Positions 1 to 6,048 of a stretch of 6,048 nt of DNA are shown here, piece after piece. Positions within the stretch are counted from its first letter, which is position 1, and each line of letters starts with the position of its first letter. This stretch comes from Gammaproteobacteria bacterium (GTDB lineage Bacteria > Pseudomonadota > Gammaproteobacteria > Xanthomonadales > Xanthomonadaceae), in the NCBI GenBank assembly GCA_012510865.1, contig JAAZHF010000287.1:1-6048 (forward strand), read 5' to 3'. The position numbers and the translations under genes are program-made. A model generated the notes under the pieces. That model made no database searches. It was not told the origin of the DNA and saw only the letters and a list, made by a program, of their open reading frames with translations.

Positions 1-900
1 CCGGTGGGCCGTGGCCACCGTGATCGCGACCACGCCTGCCAGGATCACCGCCATCGCGCCGATGTCATGGGCGCCGAAGCGTTCGCCCGCGAGCATCACG
101 CCGAGCACCACGGCGATCACCGGGTTCACGTAGGCGTAGCTGCCGGCGAGGGTGGCGCGCACGTTCTGGAGCAGCCAGGCATAGGCCGAGAAGGCGACGA
201 TCGAGCCGAACACCGCCAGGTAGCCCACCGCCAGCCAGCCGCGCAGCGTCGGCATGGATTCGATCCGCTCGCCCAGCAGCCAGCCGGCGCAGAGCATGAG
301 CGCGCCGCCGCAGAGCATCTGCCCCGCGGCGGCCATGAACGGCGACGGCAGCGCGCGGCTGCGGCTCCAGACCGATCCGAAAGCCCAGGCCAGCGGCGCC
401 ACCAGCAGCGCCACGAGGCCGCTCGGCGACGCGGTCAGCGAACTCCCGGCGTTGAGCCAGATCACGCCCGCGAAGCCGATCGCCAGGCCGGCGAGTTCGA
501 TCCGGGTCGGACGCTCGCCGCGCAGCGCCGCGAACAGCCCGATCCACAGCGGACAGGACGCGACCGCCACCGCCGCCATCCCCGAGGACACCGTCTGCTG
601 GGCGATGCACACCATGCCGTTGCCCAGGCCCAGCAGGAGCAGGCCCATGACGGCGAGGTCCCGCCACTGGCGACGGCTGGGCGCCGGGACGCCGCGCAGG
701 CGGAGCACGGCGTACAGCAGGCCGCCAGCGGCGACGAAGCGCAGCCCCGCCATCAGCAGCGGCGGCCATCCGCCCTCGAGCGCGAACCGGATGCCCAGGT
801 AGGTCGAGCCCCAGACCACGTACACCGCCGCGAGTGCAAGGGCGACCGCCAGCGCACCCGGCGGCGTGCGTGCGGGGAGGATCGGCGAAGCGGCACCCAT
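1..900 (-). CDS. YedA-like EamA/DMT-family transporter, C-terminus cut by the window edge
   Basis: This is an inner-membrane drug/metabolite transporter of the EamA family, probably an exporter; the substrate cannot be read from sequence. Translating from the ATG at 900 gives 300 residues with no stop before the edge. The E. coli YedA protein is about 306 aa, so only a few residues should be missing. Two EamA repeats are visible (about residues 15-150 and 160-298), with roughly ten hydrophobic segments. Hallmarks recognised by eye are VVWGSTYLGIRF (28-39), GLGNGMV (91-97), SSGMAAVAVASCPLW (105-119), WAFGSVWSR (172-180) and AGSYAYVNPVIAVVLG (252-267); all resemble YedA. The gene starts 36 nt after the prc stop on the same strand, so co-transcription is possible. 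No good ribosome binding site precedes the ATG; an AGGAG lies about 20 nt upstream, too far to serve it. Family assignment is firm, while orthology with yedA is inference. Confidence 0.9.
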   Translation of the reverse strand, partial: MGAASPILPARTPPGALAVALALAAVYVVWGSTYLGIRFALEGGWPPLLMAGLRFVAAGGLLYAVLRLRGVPAPSRRQWRDLAVMGLLLLGLGNGMVCIAQQTVSSGMAAVAVASCPLWIGLFAALRGERPTRIELAGLAIGFAGVIWLNAGSSLTASPSGLVALLVAPLAWAFGSVWSRSRALPSPFMAAAGQMLCGGALMLCAGWLLGERIESMPTLRGWLAVGYLAVFGSIVAFSAYAWLLQNVRATLAGSYAYVNPVIAVVLGVMLAGERFGAHDIGAMAVILAGVVAITVATAHR

Positions 901-936
901 GGTGGCGTCCGGGCGGACTGCTCCTGCGACGCGGGT

Positions 937-3120
937 TCAGCGCGCCCAGCGGCCGGGGCCGGTCGACTCCGGCAGGACCGCGGCCGACAGCTGGCGGTCG
1001 GCGTCCAGCAGGCGCACGGCGTCGGCGAGGATCGCGGCGGATTCGCGCAGCAGCGGGTCCGGGCGCTTCTCGGCGGCGTCCTCGCGCGCGGTGTCGGTGG
1101 CGATGTCGCGCTCGTTGGCGGTCAGGCCGTCGTCGTCGGCGAGCTCGGCCAGCGGGTCTAGCGCAAGCCCCAGGCGCTTGCGCTCTTCCTGGCGGGCCTG
1201 GCGCTTGGCGGCCTGGCGGTCGCGCTCGGCGCGCCGCTCGGCCTCGTTGAGCGAGATGTAGTTCTTCTCGGCCTCGGCCCTGAACTCGGCGACGTCCTCC
1301 TTCCACCACTGGAACTCGCGGTCCCTGGCGACGCGGCCCGAGTGCAGGGCATCGAGCTGCGGAAGCAGCGGCGCGAAGTTGCCGTAGCGCGTGTGCGGCA
1401 CCGCCGAGATGCGCGTCCAGGGCAGAGCGTTGTCGTAGGTGCTCTCGCCGAACTCGCTTCCGTTGACCGTCGCCGGGAAGCGGATGTCGGGCACGACGCC
1501 CTTGTTCTGGGTGCTGCCGCCGCCCGGCAGGAAGAACTGCGCGATCGTCATCTTGACCTGGCCGTGGCGCTTGCCCTCGTTGGCAGGCCAGCGGTCGAGG
1601 TCGAACAGGTTCTGCACCGTGCCCTTGCCGAAGGTGGTCTCGCCGATCACCAGCCCGCGCCCGTAGTCCTGGATGGCGCCGGCGACGATCTCGGAGGCCG
1701 AGGCCGAGGCGCGGTTGACCAGCACCGCCAGCGGCCCGTCCCAGGCGACGCCGGCCTTGCGGTCCGCCTCGACGTTGACGCGGCCGCCGGATTCGCGGAC
1801 CTGGACCACCGGGCCGGTGTCGATGAACAGGCCGGTGAGTTCGACCGCCTCGTTGAGCGAACCGCCGCCGTTGTTGCGCAGGTCGAGCACGATGCCGTCC
1901 ATGCCCTGGGCGCGGAACTCGCCCAGGATGCGCGCCACGTCGCGCGTCGCCGAGGCGTAGTCGCCATTGCGGCTGCGCCGGCCCTCGAAGTCCTGGTAGA
2001 ACGCCGGGAGCTCGATCACCCCGATGCGCTTCGCACCGCCGACCGCCGAGGCCGGGATGTCGATCACCTTCGACTTCGCGGCCTGCTCCTCGAGGCGGAT
2101 CCGGGCGCGGGTCAGGACGATGCGCACGGGCTCGCTGTCGAGGACGGCCTCGACCGGGACCACGTCCAGGCGCACCTGGCTCCCGGCCTTGCCCTTGATC
2201 TTCTCGACCACGTCGTCGATGCGCCAGCCGACCACGTCCTCCATCGGCCCGCTGGTGCCCTGGCCGACGCCGACGATGCGGTCGCCGGGCGTGAACTTGC
2301 CGCTGGCCGCGGCGGGGCCGCCGGGGATCAGCTCGCGGATCACGACCACGTCGTCCTGCTTCTGGAGCTGCGCGCCGATGCCTTCCAGCGACAGCGACAT
2401 GCTCTGGTTGAAGAGCCCCGCGGTGCGCGGGTTGAAGTAGTCGGTGTGCGGGTCGATGGACGAGGTATAGGCGTTGAGGAAGGTCTGGAAGGCATCCTCG
2501 TTGTTGAGCAGGGCGACGCCGTTGGCGATGTTCGCGTAGCGCTTGTCGAGGGTGGCCCGGATCTCGTCGGGCGACTTGCCGGCCAGCTTCAGCCGCAGCC
2601 AGTCGTTGCGGACCGACTTCTTCCAGAGCTCGTCGAGCTCGGCGCGGGTCGCCCAGGGCGCGTCCTCGCGGGCGTAGTACCAGCGCTCGTCGCCATCGAA
2701 ATCGAAGATGTCCTGGTCGAGCAGCCCGCGGGCGTACTCGACGCGCTCGGCCACGCGCTGCTTGTAGACGGCGTAGATCTCCAGGGCCGGGCCGGAGTCG
2801 CCCTGGCGCACGGCGTCGCCCATCCGCGGCTCGTGGACGCGGAAGCGCTCGATGTCGCGGGCGTCGAAGAACAGCTTGTTGCCGTCGAGGGACTCGAGGT
2901 AGCGCCGGAAGATGTCCTGCGACAGGCTCGCGTCCAGGCCCCGCGGCCGGTAGGCGTAGCGGCTGTCCGAAAGCAGGCCGTAGACCAGCCGCGAGGTCGT
3001 GGCGTGGTCGGTCGCCGGCTCCGCCGGGATCGCGTCGCCGGCGGCCCGCGCCATGAGTGCCAGGGGCATGGCCAGGGCCAGGACGACGACGGTGGCGGAG
3101 AGGGCGTGGCGTGCTTTCAT
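937..3120 (-). CDS. prc: Tail-specific (carboxy-terminal processing) protease Prc
   Basis: This is a periplasmic S41 serine protease that cleaves proteins with exposed hydrophobic C-termini. In E. coli, Prc (Tsp) works with the lipoprotein NlpI to degrade the peptidoglycan hydrolase MepS and also trims FtsI. The 727-aa product is somewhat longer than E. coli Prc (682 aa). Residues 1-28 are a Sec signal peptide with a likely cleavage near ARAAG-D. A Prc N-terminal helical domain follows (about 35-240), then a PDZ domain (about 243-340, with LEGIGAQL and the PGGPAAASGK/GDRIVGV region), then the protease core. The catalytic Ser is S474 in SASASEI and the Lys is K499 in TFGKGTVQ, with D485 in QDYGR. 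The S-to-K spacing of 25 equals that of E. coli S452/K477. DLRNNGGGSLNEAV lies at 413-426, and a charged C-terminal DUF3340-type domain spans about 560-700. The ATG at 3120 is required for the signal peptide, although its ribosome binding site is weak. Confidence 0.97.
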   Translation of the reverse strand: MKARHALSATVVVLALAMPLALMARAAGDAIPAEPATDHATTSRLVYGLLSDSRYAYRPRGLDASLSQDIFRRYLESLDGNKLFFDARDIERFRVHEPRMGDAVRQGDSGPALEIYAVYKQRVAERVEYARGLLDQDIFDFDGDERWYYAREDAPWATRAELDELWKKSVRNDWLRLKLAGKSPDEIRATLDKRYANIANGVALLNNEDAFQTFLNAYTSSIDPHTDYFNPRTAGLFNQSMSLSLEGIGAQLQKQDDVVVIRELIPGGPAAASGKFTPGDRIVGVGQGTSGPMEDVVGWRIDDVVEKIKGKAGSQVRLDVVPVEAVLDSEPVRIVLTRARIRLEEQAAKSKVIDIPASAVGGAKRIGVIELPAFYQDFEGRRSRNGDYASATRDVARILGEFRAQGMDGIVLDLRNNGGGSLNEAVELTGLFIDTGPVVQVRESGGRVNVEADRKAGVAWDGPLAVLVNRASASASEIVAGAIQDYGRGLVIGETTFGKGTVQNLFDLDRWPANEGKRHGQVKMTIAQFFLPGGGSTQNKGVVPDIRFPATVNGSEFGESTYDNALPWTRISAVPHTRYGNFAPLLPQLDALHSGRVARDREFQWWKEDVAEFRAEAEKNYISLNEAERRAERDRQAAKRQARQEERKRLGLALDPLAELADDDGLTANERDIATDTAREDAAEKRPDPLLRESAAILADAVRLLDADRQLSAAVLPESTGPGRWAR

Positions 3121-3172
3121 GCTCGGGGCTCGGTACTCACGATGGCGGCGCGGCGGCCGTGGCGCCGGGCCG

Positions 3173-3187
3173 GGCCGCGGGGCGGCC
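3173..3187 (-). repeat. GC-only inverted repeat in the prc leader
   Basis: Perfect 6-bp arms GGCCGC and GCGGCC flank a 3-nt loop, lying 53-67 nt upstream of the prc start codon inside a nearly pure G/C stretch (about 3141-3190). On the prc strand there is no T-run after it, so it does not look like an intrinsic terminator. It could fold in the prc 5' leader, but arms of this length also arise by chance in DNA this G+C-rich. Confidence 0.3.
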
Positions 3188-3257
3188 GGGTGCGGAGCAT
3201 CGCACGGATGCGCGCGCGTTCACTCTAACCGCGGCCGGGGCCGGTGGTGTGAACAAT

Positions 3258-3269
3258 CCTGCAAGCAGG
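3258..3269 (-). terminator. Weak candidate terminator hairpin after lipA
   Basis: About 12 nt past the lipA stop the minus strand reads CCTGCTTGCAGG, a perfect inverted repeat that can fold as a 4-bp stem CCTG/CAGG closing a CTTG tetraloop; G(CUUG)C loops are unusually stable in RNA. It is followed by ATTGTTC, which is only a poor T-tract. The placement fits a 3' end for the lip transcript, but the stem is short, so read-through into prc is plausible. Confidence 0.3.
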
Positions 3270-3281
3270 CGCGTCCCGGGT

Positions 3282-4292
3282 TCAGGCGACGACCCCGGCC
3301 CCGGCGGCCTGGCGGTCGGCGTGGTAGGACGAGCGGACCAGGGGGCCGGAGGCGACGTGGGTGAAGCCCAGTCCCATCCCGTAGTCCTCGAAGGCCTTGA
3401 ACTCCTCGGGCGTCCAGTAGCGCAGCACCGGGTGGTGGTGCGGGCTCGGCTGCAGGTACTGGCCGATGGTGACCATGTCCACGTCATGGTCGCGGAGGTC
3501 GCGCAGGGTCGCCTCGACCTGCTCCCGGGTCTCGCCGAGGCCGAGCATGATCCCGGACTTGGTGGCGATCTCCGGGTGCTGCGCCTTGAACCGCTTCAGC
3601 AGGGTCAGCGACCACTGGTAGTCGGCGCCCGGGCGGACGTTGCGGTAGAGGTCCGGGACGGTCTCGACGTTGTGGTTGAACACGTCCGGCGGATTGCCGG
3701 CCAGGATCTCCAGCGCGCGGTCCATGCGGCCCTTGCCGCGGAAGTCCGGGGTGAGGATCTCGACCCGGGTGCCTGGCGTGGCGGCGCGGATGGCGGCGAT
3801 GCAGTCGACGAAATGCTGCGCGCCGCCGTCGCGCAGGTCGTCGCGGTCGACCGAGGTCACCACCACGTACTTCAGGCCCATGTCGGCGACGGTCTCGGCG
3901 AGGCGGCGCGGCTCGTCGGCGTCCGGCGGCTTCGGGCGGCCATGGGCGACGTCGCAGAAGCTGCAGCGCCGGGTGCAGACCTCGCCCAGGATCATGAACG
4001 TGGCGGTGCCGTGGCCGAAGCACTCGTGGATGTTGGGGCAGCTCGCGTCCTCGCACACCGTGACCAGGCGGCTGGCGCGGAGCCGGGACTTCAGCGCCGC
4101 CACCGCGCCGTTGGACGGGATCCGGACCCGGATCCAGGACGGCTTGCGGAGCACCGGGGCATCCGCGAACTGCACCGGGGAGCGCGCGATCTTGTCCGCC
4201 GCCACCTGCTTCGCGCCGGGCACCAGGGACGGCGGCGCCGCGTCGACGACGTTCAGAGGAATGGAGCGCGGGTTTGCAGCGGTGTCGGACAT
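3282..4292 (-). CDS. lipA: Lipoyl synthase LipA (radical SAM)
   Basis: LipA inserts two sulfur atoms at C6 and C8 of octanoyl chains attached to lipoyl domains (pyruvate and 2-oxoglutarate dehydrogenase E2, GcvH), the last step of lipoate synthesis in the cytosol. With the ATG at 4292 the protein is 336 aa. The auxiliary 4Fe-4S cluster motif CX4CX5C is C80-C85-C91 in [12 protein letters not shown]. The radical-SAM motif CX3CX2C is C106-C110-C113 in [16 protein letters not shown] lies at 247-254, and the C-terminal RSSY that supplies the serine ligand to the auxiliary cluster is at 320-323. All key residues are present. An in-frame GTG 12 nt upstream (4304) would add MAGS, but it has no ribosome binding site, whereas CAGGA sits just before the ATG. 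The N-terminus before C80 is somewhat longer than in E. coli (321 aa). The gene begins 51 nt after lipB and is last in the cluster. Confidence 0.98.
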   Translation of the reverse strand: MSDTAANPRSIPLNVVDAAPPSLVPGAKQVAADKIARSPVQFADAPVLRKPSWIRVRIPSNGAVAALKSRLRASRLVTVCEDASCPNIHECFGHGTATFMILGEVCTRRCSFCDVAHGRPKPPDADEPRRLAETVADMGLKYVVVTSVDRDDLRDGGAQHFVDCIAAIRAATPGTRVEILTPDFRGKGRMDRALEILAGNPPDVFNHNVETVPDLYRNVRPGADYQWSLTLLKRFKAQHPEIATKSGIMLGLGETREQVEATLRDLRDHDVDMVTIGQYLQPSPHHHPVLRYWTPEEFKAFEDYGMGLGFTHVASGPLVRSSYHADRQAAGAGVVA

Positions 4293-4295
4293 GCT

Positions 4296-4300
4296 TCCTG
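4296..4300 (-). promoter_or_regulatory. Ribosome binding site deciding the lipA start
   Basis: The minus strand reads CAGGAAGC directly before the ATG at 4292. The spacing is short (3 nt after AGGA). The alternative GTG at 4304 is preceded by a C-rich run without Shine-Dalgarno character, so this site favours the shorter lipA protein. Confidence 0.5.
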
Positions 4301-4324
4301 CCACGGGGGATCGCGACGAGCGGG

Positions 4325-4340
4325 GATGGGCGGATGGGCG
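4325..4340. repeat. Two tandem copies of GATGGGCG between lipB and lipA
   Basis: Two exact, abutting 8-bp copies lie in the 51-nt lipB-lipA spacer. On the transcribed strand they read CGCCCATC twice. No binding protein is recognised. The copy number is too small for a firm role; it may be a slippage product. Confidence 0.5.
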
Positions 4341-4343
4341 CGG

Positions 4344-5003
4344 CTACGCGGCGGCCTCGACGGGCGCCAGGCCGAACTGCGCGGCCAGCGCCGCGACCAG
4401 GGGGGCCCGGGCGGCGTCGATGCTTGCGGGACCCCCGCATTCTACCACCGAGGTCACTTCCAGCCCTGCGTAGCCGCAGGGGTTGATCCGGTGGAAGGGT
4501 TCGAGGTCCATGGCGATGTTGAACGCCAGGCCGTGGAAGGTGCAGCCGCGGCGCACGCGGATGCCGAGGGCCGCGATCTTGGCGCCGCCGTCGACGTACA
4601 CGCCCGGCGCGCCCTCGCGGCGCCGCGCGGCGATGCCCCATCCGCCGAGCGTATCGATGATGGCCTGTTCGATCCGGCAGACGTACTCGCGCACGCCGAC
4701 CTTCAGCCGCCTGAGGTCGAACAGGGGATACGCCACCAGTTGGCCAGGGCCGTGGTAGGTCACCTGTCCGCCGCGATCGACCTGCAGCACCGGGATGCCC
4801 CCGGGAGCCAGCACGTGCTCCGGCCTGCCGGCCTGGCCGAGCGTGAACACCGGCTCGTGCTCGACCAGCCACAGTTCGTCGGGCGTCGCCTCGTCGCGGG
4901 CGTCGGTGAAGGCCTGCATCGCGCGCCAGACCGGCTCGTAGGCACGCCGGCCGAGGTCGCGCACCAATAGCGGAGCCGTCGCCGTGGCGGCTACAGCGTC
5001 CAC
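4344..5003 (-). CDS. lipB: Octanoyltransferase LipB
   Basis: LipB moves the octanoyl group from octanoyl-ACP to the lysine of lipoyl domains through a thioester on its active-site cysteine, giving LipA its substrate. The 219-aa product is full length. The family signature [14 protein letters not shown] is at residues 77-90. The catalytic lysine is K142 in [12 protein letters not shown] and the catalytic cysteine is C176 in NPCGY; their spacing of 34 equals that of E. coli K135/C169. HGLAFNI (157-163) is also typical. The start is a GTG at 5003, lying within the last codons of the upstream DUF493 gene (13-nt overlap), with a strong GAGGTGA just before it. There is no in-frame ATG close by, and the next candidates, TTG and GTG at codons 13-14, would be poorer. 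The overlap suggests translational coupling. About 40 C-terminal residues beyond NPCGY are variable in the family. Confidence 0.97.
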   Translation of the reverse strand: MDAVAATATAPLLVRDLGRRAYEPVWRAMQAFTDARDEATPDELWLVEHEPVFTLGQAGRPEHVLAPGGIPVLQVDRGGQVTYHGPGQLVAYPLFDLRRLKVGVREYVCRIEQAIIDTLGGWGIAARRREGAPGVYVDGGAKIAALGIRVRRGCTFHGLAFNIAMDLEPFHRINPCGYAGLEVTSVVECGGPASIDAARAPLVAALAAQFGLAPVEAAA

Positions 5004-5269
5004 TTCACCTCGGGATGCTCGCGCAGCGCGGCGTGCGCGCTCTCGTACTCCTCGCGCGAATTGGCGCGGAAGGTCAGCCGCACCGAGACGAAGCGGCCGG
5101 CGCTGGACTCGCGCAGGACCAGGCTCTCGTGGACCACGGTGAGGCCCGCGGCGCGAAGCAGGTTCGGCACCTCGACCTCGAGCCCGGCCGACGCCGGCCC
5201 CATCGCCGTGATCTCGAAATCGCCGGGGAACTGGAAGCCGTGCTCGGGATTGTCGGACTTGATCTCCAT
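4991..5269 (-). CDS. DUF493 (YbeD-like) small protein
   Basis: This is a 92-aa cytosolic protein of the DUF493/UPF0250 family, whose biochemical role is unsettled. The E. coli YbeD structure has a fold like the ACT-type allosteric domains of amino-acid enzymes, so a regulatory or ligand-sensing role is often supposed. Family features seen are [13 protein letters not shown] near residues 12-24, a [23 protein letters not shown] strand region in two halves (45-67) and a C-terminal helix [14 protein letters not shown]. It is first in the cluster with lipB and lipA, matching the ybeD-lipB neighbourhood of enterobacteria, and its stop TAG overlaps the lipB start. The ATG at 5269 has no Shine-Dalgarno sequence in front of it, which fits the predicted leaderless transcript. 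The association with lipoylation is contextual only. Confidence 0.93.
   Translation of the reverse strand: MEIKSDNPEHGFQFPGDFEITAMGPASAGLEVEVPNLLRAAGLTVVHESLVLRESSAGRFVSVRLTFRANSREEYESAHAALREHPEVKWTL
5005..5011 (-). promoter_or_regulatory. Strong ribosome binding site of lipB inside the DUF493 gene
   Basis: The minus strand reads CCGAGGTGAA immediately before the lipB GTG at 5003. The GAGGTGA core is the best Shine-Dalgarno match in the window; it settles the GTG start and implies that ribosomes finishing DUF493 can reinitiate on lipB. Confidence 0.75.
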
Positions 5270-5275
5270 GGGCCG

Positions 5276-5304
5276 ATTATGGGGCCGCCGGCCCGCCTAC
5301 CCAA
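5276..5304 (-). promoter_or_regulatory. Predicted sigma-70 promoter of the DUF493-lipB-lipA cluster, leaderless type
   Basis: On the minus strand a -35 box TTGGGT (5299-5304, 3 of 6 consensus bases) is separated by exactly 17 nt from a -10 box CATAAT (5276-5281, 5 of 6). The -10 box is followed by six bases, CGGCCC, and then the ATG of DUF493 at 5269. Transcription would begin at or within a base or two of that A, leaving no 5' leader, in keeping with the missing ribosome binding site. The spacer contains a short inverted repeat, GGGCC-gcc-GGCCC (5282-5294), which might be an operator or chance. Confidence 0.55.
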
Positions 5305-5405
5305 CGCCACCTGCGCAACGACCCACGTCGCCCCTGCAACGAAGGGCGTCCCCCAGGCTCGTGAAACCGCGTTTGACGGGTGATGAACATCCCGACCGGA
5401 GCAAT

Positions 5406-5409
5406 GGAG
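5406..5409 (+). promoter_or_regulatory. Ribosome binding site deciding the CsgG-like start
   Basis: GGAG lies six bases before the ATG at 5416. An in-frame ATG at 5404 (adding MEPP) is preceded by another GGAG only two bases away, too close for good use, and would put acidic and proline residues before the signal peptide. The downstream ATG is preferred. Confidence 0.55.
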
Positions 5410-5415
5410 CCGCCA

Positions 5416-6048
5416 ATGTCGCGTACAGTCCCCGCCGCCGTCCCCGCCGCCGCCCTCGCCGCCTGCCTGCTGGCGGCGCCGTCCCTGGCCCTGGCCCAGG
5501 TGGCCACCGATGTCCCGGTGTGCTCCCGCAACCTGGGCACCATCGCCGTGATCGAACCGACCGGCCAGAACTGGTGGACGGGCCAGCGCCTGCCGTCCCC
5601 GGCGGCCCTGATCAAGGTGTACGTCAACCGCTCGCGCTGCTTCACCCTGGTCGACCGCGGCACCGGCCTGCAGGCGATGCAGGCCGAGCGCGCGCTGGCC
5701 TCCTCCGGAGAGCTGCGCGGCGGCTCCAACATCGGGAAGGGCCAGATCCGCGCGGCCGACTACGTGCTCGTGCCCGACGTGGTATCGCAGAACCGCGACG
5801 CCGGCGGCACCAACATCGGCGGCCTCGTCGGCGGGCTGCTGGGGAACCGGCGCGCCGCCGCCGTGGTCGGCGGCATCAACCTCAAGCGCAGCAGCGCGGA
5901 CGTGGTCCTCACCGTCACCGACGCGCGCTCCTCGGAGCAGGTGGCGATGACCGAGGGCCACGCCACCAAGACCGACGTCGGCTGGCGCGGCGCGGGCGGC
6001 GGCTTCGGGGGCGCGCTGATCGCGGGCGGCGCCTCGGGCTACGCGAAC
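5416..6048 (+). CDS. Secreted CsgG/HfaB-family protein, C-terminus beyond the window
   Basis: The first 211 residues of an exported protein that I place in the CsgG/HfaB superfamily (CsgG is the outer-membrane curli secretion channel; HfaB attaches holdfast). Residues 1-27 are a Sec signal, ending ALA-Q at 27/28. A possible lipobox LAAC (14-17) is present, but a further hydrophobic stretch follows C17, so ordinary signal peptidase I cleavage is more likely. The mature part shows the family's pattern: a strand GTIAVIEP (41-48), then RSRCFTLVDRG (72-82), a helix QAMQAERALASSGEL (86-100), and IRAADYVLVPDVV (111-123). Gly-rich runs occur at about 130-143 (GGTNIGGLVGGLLG) and 192-207. C36 and C75 could form a disulfide. 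The gene diverges from the lip cluster. Whether it forms a pore, acts as a lipoprotein or has another envelope role cannot be told; no curli subunit or holdfast gene is visible. Confidence 0.75.
   Translation, partial: MSRTVPAAVPAAALAACLLAAPSLALAQVATDVPVCSRNLGTIAVIEPTGQNWWTGQRLPSPAALIKVYVNRSRCFTLVDRGTGLQAMQAERALASSGELRGGSNIGKGQIRAADYVLVPDVVSQNRDAGGTNIGGLVGGLLGNRRAAAVVGGINLKRSSADVVLTVTDARSSEQVAMTEGHATKTDVGWRGAGGGFGGALIAGGASGYAN

Noticed and set aside
65..1309. A 414-residue minus-strand open frame overlapping the transporter and the 3' end of prc
   Set aside because: It is the wrong frame of both genes; the Arg/Pro/Ala-rich product is typical of a shadow frame, and the transporter and prc read cleanly in their own frames.
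1342..3228. A 628-residue open frame on the plus strand, antisense to prc
   Set aside because: It mirrors the prc codons; its product is low-complexity (rich in A, V, G, R, D) with no family motif, while the minus frame carries an intact signal peptide, PDZ domain and catalytic S/K. It is a product of high G+C third positions.
4293..4304. GTG at 4304 as the lipA start
   Set aside because: It adds only MAGS and lacks a ribosome binding site; the ATG at 4292 has CAGGA in front.
3057..4970. A 637-residue open frame on the plus strand, antisense to lipA and most of lipB
   Set aside because: It crosses intergenic DNA and two genes with perfect catalytic motifs on the other strand, and its product has no recognisable domain.
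5373..5378. TTGACG as a -35 box for the CsgG-like gene on the plus strand
   Set aside because: It matches the consensus in 5 of 6 bases, but 15-19 nt downstream there is only GC-rich sequence with no -10-like hexamer, so a promoter cannot be supported here.
5404..5415. ATG at 5404 as the start of the CsgG-like gene
   Set aside because: Its GGAG is only two bases away and the added MEPP weakens the signal peptide N-region; the ATG at 5416 has better spacing.
5074..5961. A 295-residue minus-strand open frame covering the CsgG-like gene and the divergent intergenic region
   Set aside because: It is antisense to a gene with a signal peptide and family motifs and overlaps DUF493 in another frame; composition is that of a shadow frame.

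Overview
The window is about 70% G+C by eye and holds a compact, mostly housekeeping stretch of a Gram-negative bacterial chromosome. The gene order DUF493–lipB–lipA, a periplasmic Prc protease and the style of the proteins all suggest a gammaproteobacterium of the Xanthomonadaceae/Lysobacteraceae type (Lysobacter, Luteimonas or a relative). That placement is inferred from content alone; no database search was possible.

Layout, left to right. (1) Positions 1-900, minus strand: a YedA-like EamA/DMT-family membrane transporter whose last few residues lie beyond the left edge. (2) 937-3120, minus: the complete tail-specific periplasmic protease Prc (S41 family). (3) 3121-3281: a very G+C-rich intergenic leader with short inverted repeats. 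(4) 3282-5269, minus: a tight cluster transcribed in the order DUF493 (YbeD-like), lipB, lipA. (5) 5270-5415: a divergent intergenic region carrying a promoter for the lip cluster. (6) 5416 to the right edge, plus: the first 211 residues of a secreted CsgG/HfaB-family protein rich in glycine.

LipB transfers octanoyl groups from acyl carrier protein to apo-lipoyl domains, and LipA then inserts two sulfurs to make lipoate in place. The two genes therefore form the complete de novo lipoylation pathway, with a small DUF493 protein upstream as in Escherichia coli (there ybeD-lipB-ybeF-lipA; no ybeF counterpart is present here). Prc acts in the periplasm on proteins with exposed C-termini. The transporter 36 nt downstream of prc could be read from the same transcript. 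The CsgG-like gene is the only accessory-looking gene.

I found no RNA gene, insertion sequence, CRISPR array or clear foreign segment. The most interesting regulatory reading is a lip-cluster promoter whose -10 box sits exactly six bases before the DUF493 start codon, which predicts a leaderless transcript. The most interesting protein is the Gly-rich CsgG-like one. I see no convincing undescribed multi-gene system here.
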